The notes: a model not told the origin generated them from the letters alone. A stretch of 64,000 bases of DNA from Bacteroidota bacterium (GCA_018902795.1 JAHIQD010000007.1:1-64000), one strand, 5' to 3'; positions 8,186-17,539 are shown, counted from the first letter of the stretch. A program made the numbers and translations.

Positions 8186-9781
8186 ATGAGTCGAAAATTT
8201 AAAACTCAACAGGAGCATGATGCCTATGTTGAAGAAAAGAAAAAAAACAAAACCATTTGGGGCGTCATCATGGCTTCATCTCTGGGAACTCTGATTGAAT
8301 GGTACGATTTCTACATTTTCGGAAGTTTGGCTGTTGTACTTGCCACTAAATTTTTCCCGGCAGATAATCCTACTGCAGCATTTCTTTCAACCCTTGCCAC
8401 CTTTGCCGCGGGCTTTGTGGTAAGACCTTTCGGAGCGTTATTCTTTGGAAGACTTGGTGATATTATCGGTAGAAAATACACGTTTTTAGTGACACTTCTT
8501 ATCATGGGTTTTTCCACTTTCCTGATTGGCTGCGTCCCGAGTTTTGAAACCATTGGATACTTTGCTCCGGTTTTGGTGCTTATTTTAAGATTATTGCAGG
8601 GACTTGCCCTGGGAGGCGAATATGGCGGAGCTGCAACTTATGTAGCCGAATACTCCCAGCCACACCGTCGCGGTTACTGGACTTCCTGGATCCAGACGAC
8701 CGCCACCTCAGGTCTTTTCATTTCATTAATTGTAATTCTCGTTACCAAAACTTCACTTTCACCTGAAGAATTCGACAGCTGGGGATGGAGGGTCCCTTTC
8801 TGGATTTCTATCTTAATGGTTGGGGTTTCCTACGTGATCCGGAGAAATATGAAGGAATCTCCATTATTTGCAAAAGCAAAGAAAGAAGGAAAAACTTCAA
8901 CCAATCCGCTTAAAGAAAGTTTCGGGAACAAATTCAATTTCAAATTCGTTTTGCTTGCACTGTTCGGTGCAGTGATGGGACAAGGCGTTATTTGGTACAC
9001 GGGACAGTTTTATGCAATGAGTTTCATGCAGAAAGTAATGAATATTGATTCTGCTCAGGTAGATTCCATGATGGCGCTGGCATTATTTTTAGGAACTCCG
9101 CTCTTTATTCTTTTCGGATGGCTATCTGATAAAGTGGGCAGAAAACCAATTATGATGATTGGGATGCTGCTCGCAATTATTGCATACCGACCTATATACA
9201 AAACAATGTATACTTCAGTAAATATTGAAAGTAAAACATTGGCAGACAAAGGTCTCACTGAGAAAAGAACAGTAAAAGTACACGGAAAAATCGCTGCAGA
9301 CAGCCTCGTTACTTTTCATACCGAAAAAGTATTTACCGACGGAACATTGCTGAAAAAAGACAGTACCGTACACTGGGCAGCTGCAGGATCTATAATGCAG
9401 AACGGAAAAACAGAAGCTCCGGTCCTCAAAGAAAGCATCACGGTAAATCCGGATACCCGATGGTTATTGGTATTAATGGTGTTTATACAGGTCGTTTTCG
9501 TGACAATGGTATACGGACCTATTGCTGCATTTTTAGTGGAAATGTTCCCCATCCGGATCCGTTATACTTCGATGTCTTTGCCTTATCATATTGGTAATGG
9601 GATTTTCGGAGGATTGCTTCCTGCCGTGGCAACGTATATGGTAACTTCCGGAAAAGAAGCCGGCCATGCAGAATGGTTTCTTCAGGGACTTTGGTACCCA
9701 ATCGTGGTTGCAGGAGTTTGTCTGGTCATTGGAACTATTTATCTGAAAACCAAAAATAAAAGTCTCGCAGAAGACGAATAA
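8186..9781 (+). CDS. MFS transporter, metabolite:H+ symporter (MHS) family
   Basis: This inner-membrane symporter has the MHS marks: GTLIEWYDFYIFG in helix 1, the loop GRLGDIIGRKYTF between helices 2 and 3, RLLQGLALGGEYGGAATY in helix 4, and a second GWLSDKVGRKP after helix 8. Relatives such as ProP, KgtP and ShiA carry betaine, 2-oxoglutarate or shikimate. At 531 residues it is about 90 longer than usual because a hydrophilic insert of roughly 85 residues (340-425) lies between two C-terminal helices. Given the porin before it and the acyl-CoA synthetases after it, an organic acid such as acetate or propionate is the likely cargo; this is inference from context. Confidence 0.85.
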   Translation: MSRKFKTQQEHDAYVEEKKKNKTIWGVIMASSLGTLIEWYDFYIFGSLAVVLATKFFPADNPTAAFLSTLATFAAGFVVRPFGALFFGRLGDIIGRKYTFLVTLLIMGFSTFLIGCVPSFETIGYFAPVLVLILRLLQGLALGGEYGGAATYVAEYSQPHRRGYWTSWIQTTATSGLFISLIVILVTKTSLSPEEFDSWGWRVPFWISILMVGVSYVIRRNMKESPLFAKAKKEGKTSTNPLKESFGNKFNFKFVLLALFGAVMGQGVIWYTGQFYAMSFMQKVMNIDSAQVDSMMALALFLGTPLFILFGWLSDKVGRKPIMMIGMLLAIIAYRPIYKTMYTSVNIESKTLADKGLTEKRTVKVHGKIAADSLVTFHTEKVFTDGTLLKKDSTVHWAAAGSIMQNGKTEAPVLKESITVNPDTRWLLVLMVFIQVVFVTMVYGPIAAFLVEMFPIRIRYTSMSLPYHIGNGIFGGLLPAVATYMVTSGKEAGHAEWFLQGLWYPIVVAGVCLVIGTIYLKTKNKSLAEDE

Positions 9782-9868
9782 CAAAAGCTATTGATAGAAA
9801 TGTGATTTACACTTTCGAAACCGTAACCTCTTCTCTATCAAATTTTACTAACTTTAAAAAACAAAAAA

Positions 9869-10096
9869 ATGAATTCAATAAAAAAAATATTAGGTGTTGT
9901 CTGGCTTATTTTGGCAGTAGTTGTTGCCTATCTGGGACTCAGCGTGTTTGGAATCCCCAAAATTATGTCAGACAAACAGGAAGACAATGTCTTCGGATGG
10001 ATTATCCTTACGATCTTAATGCCGATTATTGTTGGCGGTTTAGGCATGTTCGGATGGTATTCGCTGACCGGTGAATATTCTGACGAAAAACTTTAA
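9869..10096 (+). CDS. small membrane protein, two helices
   Basis: This 75-residue protein has two hydrophobic segments (about residues 6-27 and 43-65) and a short charged tail, with no signal cleavage site. It follows the MHS transporter by 87 bases and has no recognisable enzymatic motif. In flavobacteria small proteins of this shape often accompany transporters; an accessory role for the symporter is possible but unproven. The start ATG at 9869 is the only sensible one, just after an A-rich stretch. Confidence 0.7.
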   Translation: MNSIKKILGVVWLILAVVVAYLGLSVFGIPKIMSDKQEDNVFGWIILTILMPIIVGGLGMFGWYSLTGEYSDEKL

Positions 10097-10107
10097 GATC
10101 AATTGAT

Positions 10108-10153
10108 AAGGGTGGCTGAGAGCGAGAGATTTTCAATTTATTTCAGTCACCTT
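10108..10153 (+). other. imperfect hairpin between two small membrane genes
   Basis: AAGGGTGGCTGA pairs with TCAGTCACCTT, allowing one bulge and one G-T pair, around a 23-base loop. There is no T-run after it, so it is not a standard terminator. It could be an mRNA processing or stability element separating the transporter genes from the sensor genes. Confidence 0.35.
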
Positions 10154-10176
10154 CTTTCCAAAAATATTTAATAAAA

Positions 10177-10371
10177 ATGAAAAAACGGCACAAACAAAAA
10201 CTGGTTATTTTAAGCATTATCTTATTGATGATGTTTAATGTGCCGGTTTTGTTTCTGTTTAACGGTTCAGAGAAATTATGGGGCTTACCGGTGATTTATA
10301 CTTATATATTTCTGGTTTGGTTGGTTTCGAGCATTGCCTCCTTTATAATTTTTAAAAAATTCGATGAGTAG
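10177..10371 (+). CDS. small membrane protein overlapping the symporter-kinase start
   Basis: This 64-residue protein has a basic N-terminus (MKKRHKQK) and two hydrophobic segments (about 9-29 and 37-58). Its last codons overlap the first eight bases of the next gene, which suggests translational coupling. The arrangement recalls two known pairs: small DUF485-type YjcH before the acetate permease ActP, and CbrX, which overlaps cbrA in pseudomonads. It may help insert or assemble the symporter domain of the kinase. No catalytic residues are visible. Confidence 0.75.
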   Translation: MKKRHKQKLVILSIILLMMFNVPVLFLFNGSEKLWGLPVIYTYIFLVWLVSSIASFIIFKKFDE

Positions 10372-13018
10372 TCCGCTGTTATTTTTACTGGTGATTCTTT
10401 ATCTGGGTTTGCTGTTCTTTATTGCTTTTTGGGCAGAAAAAAAGAAGAGCAATTTCTGGGTGAATAATCCTTACATCTACTCTCTTTCACTGGCGGTTTA
10501 CTGTTCGGCATGGACCTATTACGGCAGTATCGGCGTCGCATCCAACCAGGGTTTGGAGTATCTCGCGGTTTATATTGGTCCGGTAATTATTATTCCGGCG
10601 TGGATTTACATCAATTCTAAAATCGTGAGAATTTCCAGAGTCAATAAAATAAGCAGCATTGCAGATTTCATTTCCCTGAGATACGGGAACAGCCGGTTCT
10701 TAGGTGCTTTGGTAGCAATCGTTTGTATGTTGGCCGTGATTCCTTATATTGGTTTGCAGATTAAAGCCATCTCCGAAACTTTCCATCTCATCACTTCTAC
10801 GGAGAATTCAAATAATATTTTTCTTGATACCGCTTCTTATGTCGTATTGATTATCGCATTATTTTCAGCCTATTACGGAACAAAATATGTGGATGCTTCG
10901 GAAAAAAGACTCGGAATTATTTCTGCCGTAGCTTTCGAAAGTTTTTTAAAACTTATTTTTTTCGTAATTCTTGGACTTTTCGTTGTTTACGGTATTTTTA
11001 ACGGATTCGATGACATTTATGAACAGGCATCAAAACTTCCTGATTTTACTCAAAAAAATACATTCAACGGTTTGGAAGGAGGTTTCAACTGGTTTCTGAT
11101 GTGCATGCTTTCGATGAGCGCAATATTTCTTTTACCAAGGCAATTTCACACCACTATTATTGAAAACCGCACCGAAAAGCATCTGAAAACAGCCATCTGG
11201 TTATTTCCGCTGTATCTTTTACTGATTAATTTCTTCGTTTTTCCTATCGCATGGGGCGGAAAGATTCTTTTTGCAGGCCAAAACGTCAATCCTGAGTTTT
11301 TTTCCATCCTTATTCCGCAGAAATTTGGTAATATTTTTATTTCAACAATGGTATTTTTCGGCGGACTGAGTGCCTGTATTTCGATGATCATCATCTCAAG
11401 TATTTCCCTTTCCGTGATGCTTTCCAACAACATTATCATTCCTTACGGCTGGCTGAATAATTTCAAAACGGAAACCGAAAATTCAAACAATAAAACCATC
11501 GTAAACATTAGAAAATTCAGCATTTTCTCCCTCATTATTCTTGGGTTTGTTTTCTATAAATATTTATTCACGGGCTCCACATTATTCTCGGTTGGCCTCA
11601 TTTCCTTTGTATTGATCGCGCAGTTGGCGCCGTCTTTTTTCGGGGCAATTTTCTGGCGCCGCGGGAGTTTTACAGGTGCGGTCACAGGAATTATTGTCGG
11701 TACTTTCATCTGTTATATCAATTTAATTATTCCAAATTATTTCGAAACCACTTATCAAAACTCAGTGATATTTAATTTCTTCAAACTCGATTATCTGTCG
11801 CCAATTGCCAATGTTTTCTTTTGGAGTTTACTCGTAAACACAGGTCTTTTCATGATCATTTCTTCCTTCGCTGCAGGACATTACCGGGAAAGAAATTTCG
11901 CCGAAATTTATGTAGACATTGACGATTATATCCAAAATCATGAAAACGCTTACATCTGGAAAGGAACCGCCAATATTTCCGATATCCAGAAAATTTTAAC
12001 CCGGTTTTTAGGAGAAAAGAAAACAAAACAGGCGCTGAAAATTTTCAATCTTAAATATAATATTACTGATGAAAATAATTCCGCAGATTCCCGTTTTATT
12101 AAATTTTCCGAGAATTTACTGAGCGGACGAATCGGAACGGCTTCAGCAAAAATTTTAATTGAAGGCGTTACCAAAGAAGATAAAATTACGCTTCCCGAAG
12201 TGCTGAAAATTCTTGAGGAATCCAAGGAAAACATTTCGATGAACAAACAGCTTACGGAACATTCGCAGCAGCTGCGAAAACTTTCCGAAGAACTGCAGAA
12301 CGCCAACGAAACACTCATTATAAAAGACAAACAGAAAGACGATTTCCTCGATTCTGTCGCTCACGAATTGCGGACTCCGATTACTGCGATCCGTGCGACC
12401 AGTGAACTGCTTTTGGATGATGAAGAAATGCCTCTCGAAATTAAAAAAGATTTCCTTGGAAACATTATTTCCGAAAGCGACCGGTTGGCAGAAATCATCA
12501 ACGATATTCTGTATCTCGACAAACTGGAAGCCGGGACAACCCCTTTAAATATTGATAAAAAAAACATTCTTGAAACCTATCACAAAGCCCTGAAACCATT
12601 GCTGCAGCTTTTCGACCAAAAACATCTCCATCATTCTGAAGTGAATTTGCTCCAAACCGAAATTTTTGAATTCGATGAAATGAAAATGATTCAGGTTTTT
12701 CAGAACATTCTTGGAAACGCTTTGAAATTCGCCAATGAACAGGGAATGGTTCAGGCTAAATTTCAGGACAAAGACGGCGGTTTGAAAATTTCCATCTTCA
12801 ATACCGGAAAAACAATTCCCGAAGAAGACCTGGAGTATATTTTTGAAAAATTCTACCAGAGTAAAAACCAGAATATCCGAAAACCGCTCGGAAGTGGCTT
12901 GGGATTAGCCATCTGTAAAAAAATAATCAATGCGCATGGCGGAAATATTGCTGCAAAAAACAAGGAAATCGGCGTAACATTCGAGATTTCTTTACCTCAC
13001 ACAAATTTACAAAAATGA
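10364..13018 (+). CDS. sodium:solute symporter-histidine kinase fusion (CbrA-like)
   Basis: The first 510 residues or so form about thirteen membrane helices of a sodium:solute symporter. They are followed by a STAC-type linker (about 515-620, with LLSGRIGTASAKILIEG and KITLPEVLKILEES), a coiled coil, and a histidine kinase: phospho-acceptor His near residue 667 in SVAHELRTPITAI, N-box FQNILGNALKF and G-box GSGLGLAICKK near 842. CbrA-type proteins sense or carry a solute and signal to a response regulator. The next gene is a receiver protein joined by an ATGA overlap, and the two genes after that make acyl-CoA from propionate and acetate. I infer sensing of a short-chain acid; the ligand cannot be read from the sequence. 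Confidence 0.92.
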   Translation: MSSPLLFLLVILYLGLLFFIAFWAEKKKSNFWVNNPYIYSLSLAVYCSAWTYYGSIGVASNQGLEYLAVYIGPVIIIPAWIYINSKIVRISRVNKISSIADFISLRYGNSRFLGALVAIVCMLAVIPYIGLQIKAISETFHLITSTENSNNIFLDTASYVVLIIALFSAYYGTKYVDASEKRLGIISAVAFESFLKLIFFVILGLFVVYGIFNGFDDIYEQASKLPDFTQKNTFNGLEGGFNWFLMCMLSMSAIFLLPRQFHTTIIENRTEKHLKTAIWLFPLYLLLINFFVFPIAWGGKILFAGQNVNPEFFSILIPQKFGNIFISTMVFFGGLSACISMIIISSISLSVMLSNNIIIPYGWLNNFKTETENSNNKTIVNIRKFSIFSLIILGFVFYKYLFTGSTLFSVGLISFVLIAQLAPSFFGAIFWRRGSFTGAVTGIIVGTFICYINLIIPNYFETTYQNSVIFNFFKLDYLSPIANVFFWSLLVNTGLFMIISSFAAGHYRERNFAEIYVDIDDYIQNHENAYIWKGTANISDIQKILTRFLGEKKTKQALKIFNLKYNITDENNSADSRFIKFSENLLSGRIGTASAKILIEGVTKEDKITLPEVLKILEESKENISMNKQLTEHSQQLRKLSEELQNANETLIIKDKQKDDFLDSVAHELRTPITAIRATSELLLDDEEMPLEIKKDFLGNIISESDRLAEIINDILYLDKLEAGTTPLNIDKKNILETYHKALKPLLQLFDQKHLHHSEVNLLQTEIFEFDEMKMIQVFQNILGNALKFANEQGMVQAKFQDKDGGLKISIFNTGKTIPEEDLEYIFEKFYQSKNQNIRKPLGSGLGLAICKKIINAHGGNIAAKNKEIGVTFEISLPHTNLQK

Positions 13019-13377
13019 AAAAAATATTAATTGCTGATGACGAACACAAAATCGTGATGACTTTGGAATATGCATTCCGAAAGGCGGGTTACGAAATTTT
13101 TATTGCAAGAGACGGTTCTGAAGTCCTGGACATTTTAAAAACGCAGATCCCGGACATCATCCTGCTCGACATTATGATGCCCAATGTTGACGGCTATACT
13201 ACCCTTTCTGAAATCAGAAAAAATAAGAATTTAGAAAATGTCAAAGTGATATTTCTGTCTGCAAAAACCGGAGAAAATGACATTAAAAAAGGACTTGCTT
13301 TAGGAGCAGATGCCTATATAACGAAACCCTATTCCATTAAAAAACTGACAGAAAAAGTGGAAGAACTGTTACAATAA
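13015..13377 (+). CDS. single-domain response regulator
   Basis: This 120-residue receiver domain has no output domain. It carries the acidic pair at D8-D9, the phosphorylation site D52 in IILLDIMMP, a Ser/Ala switch at S82 and the conserved K104 in YITKPY. Its ATG overlaps the stop of the symporter-kinase (ATGA), so the two are surely a pair. Without a DNA-binding domain it must act by protein contact: on a transporter, on a further kinase in a phosphorelay, or on a separate regulator. The gene ends 50 bases before the propionyl-CoA synthetase, making one likely operon. Confidence 0.93.
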   Translation: MKKILIADDEHKIVMTLEYAFRKAGYEIFIARDGSEVLDILKTQIPDIILLDIMMPNVDGYTTLSEIRKNKNLENVKVIFLSAKTGENDIKKGLALGADAYITKPYSIKKLTEKVEELLQ

Positions 13378-13427
13378 AAATATCAGAATTCATCTTCCAA
13401 CAAAATAATAAAATAAATCAAAATAAA

Positions 13428-15329
13428 ATGAAAGCGCAAGAAATGTTCCGCGAAAGTGTGGAAAACAAAGAACAGTTTTGGGCACAGCAGGCCGAAAATA
13501 TAGAATGGTTTAAAAAACCGACAAAAATCCTTACCGACGATGGCGAAAATTATCCGACCTGGTTTGCAGACGGCGAACTCAACACCTGTTATCTTGCGTT
13601 AGATAAACATATCAACGATGGTTTTGGCGATCAGGTTGCGCTTATCTATGACTCACCGGTAACCGACAGAATTTTGAAATTCACTTACAATGAGGTAAAA
13701 AATCAGGTCGCAAAACTGGCGGGAGGTTTAAAGAAATTAGGTCTGCAGAAAGGCGATACAGCGATTATTTATATGCCGATGATTCCCCAGTCTTTGTTTG
13801 CAATGCTCGCGTGTGCAAGGTTAGGAATTACTCATTCTGTCGTTTTTGGCGGTTTTGCGCCTACTGAACTTGCCATAAGAATTGATGACTGCAACCCGAA
13901 AGCCATTATCACCGCAAGTTCGGGAATGGAAGTTTCACGCAGAATTCCCTATCTGCCGTTTGTAAGAGAAGCCATTTCAATTGCAGAACATCAACCGGCA
14001 CATATCGTGGCTTATGACAGAAAGCTTTTAGGAAACAGAATAGATTTTGAAAACGAACAAGATTTAACCGATTTTCAAAAACTCATCGAAGAATCAGAAC
14101 CCGCTGACTGTGTTCCGGTGGAATCAACCCATCCGCTTTACATCCTTTACACTTCCGGAACCACAGGAAAACCGAAAGGCGTGGTGCGCGACAATGGCGG
14201 TCATGCTGTGGCGATGAAGTTTGCCATTAAAAACATTTACGGCGCGCAGGAAGGTGAAACGTTCTGGGCGGCTTCCGATATCGGCTGGGCGGTAGGACAC
14301 AGTTTTACGGTTTACGGACCGTTAATCAACAGAAATACCACCGTTATCTTTGAAGGAAAACCCATCGGGACCCCTGATGCAGGAACGTTCTGGCGGGTCA
14401 TTCAGGACCACAACGTTTCAGTTATGTTTACGGCTCCTACAGCAATCAGAGCGATAAAAAAAGAAGATCCCAATGGCGAATTCGTTAAGAAATATGATTT
14501 ATCATCTCTAAGGACTCAGTTTCTGGCAGGCGAAAGGTGCGATGTGGCAACGCTGGACTGGTATGAGGAATTTGTTGGAGTGCCGGCCATCGATCATTGG
14601 TGGCAAACCGAATCGGGCTGGCCAATGCTTGGTTTGATGCCTGGCGTGGAAGAAGTGAAAATAAAAAGAGCTTCTGCCGGCAAGCCAATTCCGGGATATG
14701 ATATTAAAATTTTCAGTGAAGAAGGCTACGAACTTGAAGCGCACCACGAAGGCTATCTGGTCATTAAACTTCCGCTTGCGCCGGGAGCGATGACAGGCAT
14801 TTGGGGCGATCCGGAACGGTTTAAATTCGGTTATCTGTCAAGGTTTCCCGGTTATTATTTCTCTGGTGACGGTGCTATTATGGATGAGGACGGTTATGTT
14901 TTCGTAACGGGACGGGTGGATGATGTAATTAATGTGGCAGGACACCGATTATCTACCGCAGAAATGGAAGAAGTGGTGGCAGCACACAAAGATGTTGCTG
15001 AATGCTGCGTCGTTGGAATTGATGATGAATTGAAAGGTCAGGTTCCTTTTGCAATTGCCGTGTTGAAATCAGGATCTAAAGCGGATCAGGATCAACTGGA
15101 AAAAGATATTGTTGCATTGGTTCGGGAAAAAATCGGGGCGGTGGCCTGTCTGAAAAATGCGATGGTCGTCAACCGACTCCCCAAAACCCGCTCAGGAAAA
15201 ATTTTAAGAAAACTCATCAGAACGATGCTCGACGGAAAAGAATATCAAATGCCTTCTACCATTGACGATGAAAGTATTGTAGAAGAATTGCAGCTCATGA
15301 TGGATGTGTATAAAAAAGAGAAAATTTAA
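13428..15329 (+). CDS. prpE: propionyl-CoA synthetase-like acyl-CoA ligase
   Basis: An ATP-dependent, AMP-forming acyl-CoA synthetase of 633 residues. The P-loop-like A3 motif YTSGTTGKPKGV is at about 240-251, the DHWWQTESGWP motif near 390, and the C-terminal Lys that is acetylated in this family lies in PKTRSGKILRK near 590. The stretch FLAGERCD and the phrase VVRDNGGH after A3 match propionate-CoA ligases (PrpE, ACSS3) rather than Acs, which has SVGEPI at the same place. It lies between a response regulator and acs. Acetate, propionate or butyrate may be used; propionate is the best guess. Confidence 0.85.
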   Translation: MKAQEMFRESVENKEQFWAQQAENIEWFKKPTKILTDDGENYPTWFADGELNTCYLALDKHINDGFGDQVALIYDSPVTDRILKFTYNEVKNQVAKLAGGLKKLGLQKGDTAIIYMPMIPQSLFAMLACARLGITHSVVFGGFAPTELAIRIDDCNPKAIITASSGMEVSRRIPYLPFVREAISIAEHQPAHIVAYDRKLLGNRIDFENEQDLTDFQKLIEESEPADCVPVESTHPLYILYTSGTTGKPKGVVRDNGGHAVAMKFAIKNIYGAQEGETFWAASDIGWAVGHSFTVYGPLINRNTTVIFEGKPIGTPDAGTFWRVIQDHNVSVMFTAPTAIRAIKKEDPNGEFVKKYDLSSLRTQFLAGERCDVATLDWYEEFVGVPAIDHWWQTESGWPMLGLMPGVEEVKIKRASAGKPIPGYDIKIFSEEGYELEAHHEGYLVIKLPLAPGAMTGIWGDPERFKFGYLSRFPGYYFSGDGAIMDEDGYVFVTGRVDDVINVAGHRLSTAEMEEVVAAHKDVAECCVVGIDDELKGQVPFAIAVLKSGSKADQDQLEKDIVALVREKIGAVACLKNAMVVNRLPKTRSGKILRKLIRTMLDGKEYQMPSTIDDESIVEELQLMMDVYKKEKI

Positions 15330-15578
15330 TCGATATAAAATTTTTAAACAGGGCAATTTTATTTTAAATTTAGACCACAAATTTTCAACTGAAGCCCGAA
15401 ACGTAACCAGCCCTGATTGACTCACTTTGTATTTTTCTTAAGTGAATCGTCGAAACTCGTTCCTCGTTTTGTAGCGGAAATCCCACAGCAAGCGTTGACC
15501 AAAGCCCAGGAGCGAGGAATTGCAGCGGAAAGCAGGATAAAGCTCCTAAAAAAACATTAAAAATAAAACTAAAATATT
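15330..15578. repeat. intergenic region with a copy of a dispersed hairpin repeat
   Basis: This 249-base gap separates the two synthetase genes. At 15519-15536 it reads ATTGCAGCGGAAAGCAGG, which returns with two changes on the minus strand at 50902-50919. Around it AGGAGC (15508-15513) and GCTCCT (15542-15547) form the ends of a long hairpin, and a weaker copy, TTGTAGCGGAAATCCC, stands near 15468. This looks like a REP-like intergenic repeat of the genome. No open frame or promoter was recognised in it. Confidence 0.5.
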
Positions 15579-17486
15579 ATGAAGAACTATTTCATTGATG
15601 ATCTTCCCGATTATTTCAAACAGTATAAAAAATCCATCAAAAACCCAAAGAAATTCTGGGATAAAATTGCGGACGAAAATTTTGTCTGGTACCAAAGATG
15701 GAGCAAAGTGGTGGATTATGACATGCAGGAAGCTAAAATCAAATGGTTTAAAAATGCCAAACTCAATATTACAAAAAACTGTATTGACCGGCATCTGAAC
15801 ACGCGTGGCGATAAAACCGCCATTATCTGGGAACCCAACGATCCTAAAGAAGAAGCGCAACATATTTCCTATTCCGAACTGCGTGACCGGGTTTGCAAAA
15901 TGGCCAATGTCCTCCGCGATTTAGGGATTGAAAAAGGCGACCGCGTCTGTATTTATTTACCGATGATTCCTGAACTGGCGGTAACGATGTTGGCCTGTGC
16001 AAGACTTGGCGCGGTGCATTCGGTAATTTTTGCGGGATTTTCGGCATCTGCGGTCACTTCCAGAGTAAACGATTGTGAGGCAAAACTGATTATCTGTTCC
16101 GACGGAAGTTACCGCGGAAACAAAGCAATTGATTTGAAAGGAATCATTGATGAAGCCGTAGAAAATTGCCCAACCGTAGAAAAAGTTTTAGTCGTAAAAA
16201 GAACCGGCGGTGAAGTGAAAATGAAGGAAGGCCGCGATTTATGGCTGGAACCACTTTATGAAAAAGCACCTGCAGATTTTATTTCGGTGATTATGGACGC
16301 AGAAGATCCACTTTTTATTCTGTACACTTCCGGGTCTACCGGAAAACCTAAAGGAATGCTTCATACCACGGCGGGATACATGGTTTACACGGCCTATACT
16401 TTCAAAAATGTATTTAATTACAGAGAAAATGATATTTATTGGTGTACTGCAGATATTGGCTGGATCACAGGACATTCCTACATTCTCTACGGTCCGCTGG
16501 CAAACGGTGCGACCACCGTAATTTTTGAAGGCGTACCTACTTATCCGGAACCGGACCGTTTCTGGGAAGTAATTGAAAAACATAAGGTGACCCAATTTTA
16601 TACGGCTCCAACAGCCATCCGCTCTTTAGCAAAAGAATCTTATGAATGGGTTGAAAAGCACGATTTATCGAGTTTGAGGGTGATCGGCTCCGTAGGTGAA
16701 CCTATTAATGATGAAGCATGGCACTGGTATAACGATCATGTCGGGAAGAAAAAATGCCCGATTGTTGATACTTGGTGGCAAACCGAAACCGGTGGAATTA
16801 TGATTTCCCCAATTCCTTTTGTAACGCCAACCAAACCTACCTATGCAACACTTCCGCTTCCGGGAATTCAACCCGTTTTGATGGATCACAAACGCAATGA
16901 AATTACAGGAAATCAGGTGGACGGAAATTTATGTATCCGTTTTCCTTGGCCGGGAATTGCCAGAACCATTTGGGGTGATCATCAGCGGTATAAAGAAACC
17001 TATTTTACCGCGTTCCCCGGGAAATATTTTACGGGCGACGGTGCATTACGCGATGAAGTTGGGTATTACCGGATTACCGGGCGTGTTGATGATGTGATTA
17101 TCGTTTCCGGTCATAATTTAGGAACAGCTCCGATTGAAGACAGCATCAACCAGCATCCAGCCGTTGCCGAATCTGCGATTGTGGGTTATCCGCATGATAT
17201 CAAAGGAAGTGCGCTTTACGGTTACGTCATTCTGAAAGACACCGGTGAAAGCCGCGACCGTGAAAATTTAAGAAAAGAAATCAATCAGGTGATCAGCGAT
17301 ACGATTGGACCGATCGCCAAACTCGACAAAATTCAGTTTGTGTCTGCACTTCCGAAAACCCGCTCCGGAAAAATTATGAGAAGGATTTTAAGGAAAATTG
17401 CAGAAGGCGATTTCGCGAATTTCGGTGATACTTCTACCCTTTTGAATCCAGAAATTGTGGAGGAAATTAAGAACGAAAAAATTTAA
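15579..17486 (+). CDS. acs: acetyl-CoA synthetase (acetate-CoA ligase)
   Basis: Acs makes acetyl-CoA from acetate, ATP and CoA. The 635-residue protein is full length: YTSGSTGKPKGM near 247, SVGEPIND near 370, VDTWWQTETGG near 400, and PKTRSGKIMRR near 591 with the Lys that is switched off by acetylation in studied enzymes. The N-terminal ACS domain begins early (YKKSIKNPKKFWDKIA). It follows prpE and a repeat-bearing spacer and is closed by a hairpin terminator at 17513. With the symporter-kinase and MHS transporter upstream it makes up an acetate uptake and activation set. Confidence 0.97.
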   Translation: MKNYFIDDLPDYFKQYKKSIKNPKKFWDKIADENFVWYQRWSKVVDYDMQEAKIKWFKNAKLNITKNCIDRHLNTRGDKTAIIWEPNDPKEEAQHISYSELRDRVCKMANVLRDLGIEKGDRVCIYLPMIPELAVTMLACARLGAVHSVIFAGFSASAVTSRVNDCEAKLIICSDGSYRGNKAIDLKGIIDEAVENCPTVEKVLVVKRTGGEVKMKEGRDLWLEPLYEKAPADFISVIMDAEDPLFILYTSGSTGKPKGMLHTTAGYMVYTAYTFKNVFNYRENDIYWCTADIGWITGHSYILYGPLANGATTVIFEGVPTYPEPDRFWEVIEKHKVTQFYTAPTAIRSLAKESYEWVEKHDLSSLRVIGSVGEPINDEAWHWYNDHVGKKKCPIVDTWWQTETGGIMISPIPFVTPTKPTYATLPLPGIQPVLMDHKRNEITGNQVDGNLCIRFPWPGIARTIWGDHQRYKETYFTAFPGKYFTGDGALRDEVGYYRITGRVDDVIIVSGHNLGTAPIEDSINQHPAVAESAIVGYPHDIKGSALYGYVILKDTGESRDRENLRKEINQVISDTIGPIAKLDKIQFVSALPKTRSGKIMRRILRKIAEGDFANFGDTSTLLNPEIVEEIKNEKI

Positions 17487-17512
17487 TCATTTGAAAAATT
17501 TCTTAAATAACT

Positions 17513-17539
17513 AAAACCTTACGGAAACGTGAGGTTTTT
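17513..17539 (+). terminator. terminator after acs
   Basis: AAAACCTTACG, a GAAA loop and CGTGAGGTTTT form an 11-bp stem with one T-G pair, followed by more T. It closes the acetate module and separates it from the polyketide cluster. Confidence 0.8.

Noticed and set aside
10108..10153. Possible TPP riboswitch (GGTGGCTGAGA)
   Set aside because: The CTGAGA core is present by chance; the conserved second half with the ACCTGA and TAATGCCAGCG parts is missing and the next gene is not thiamine related.
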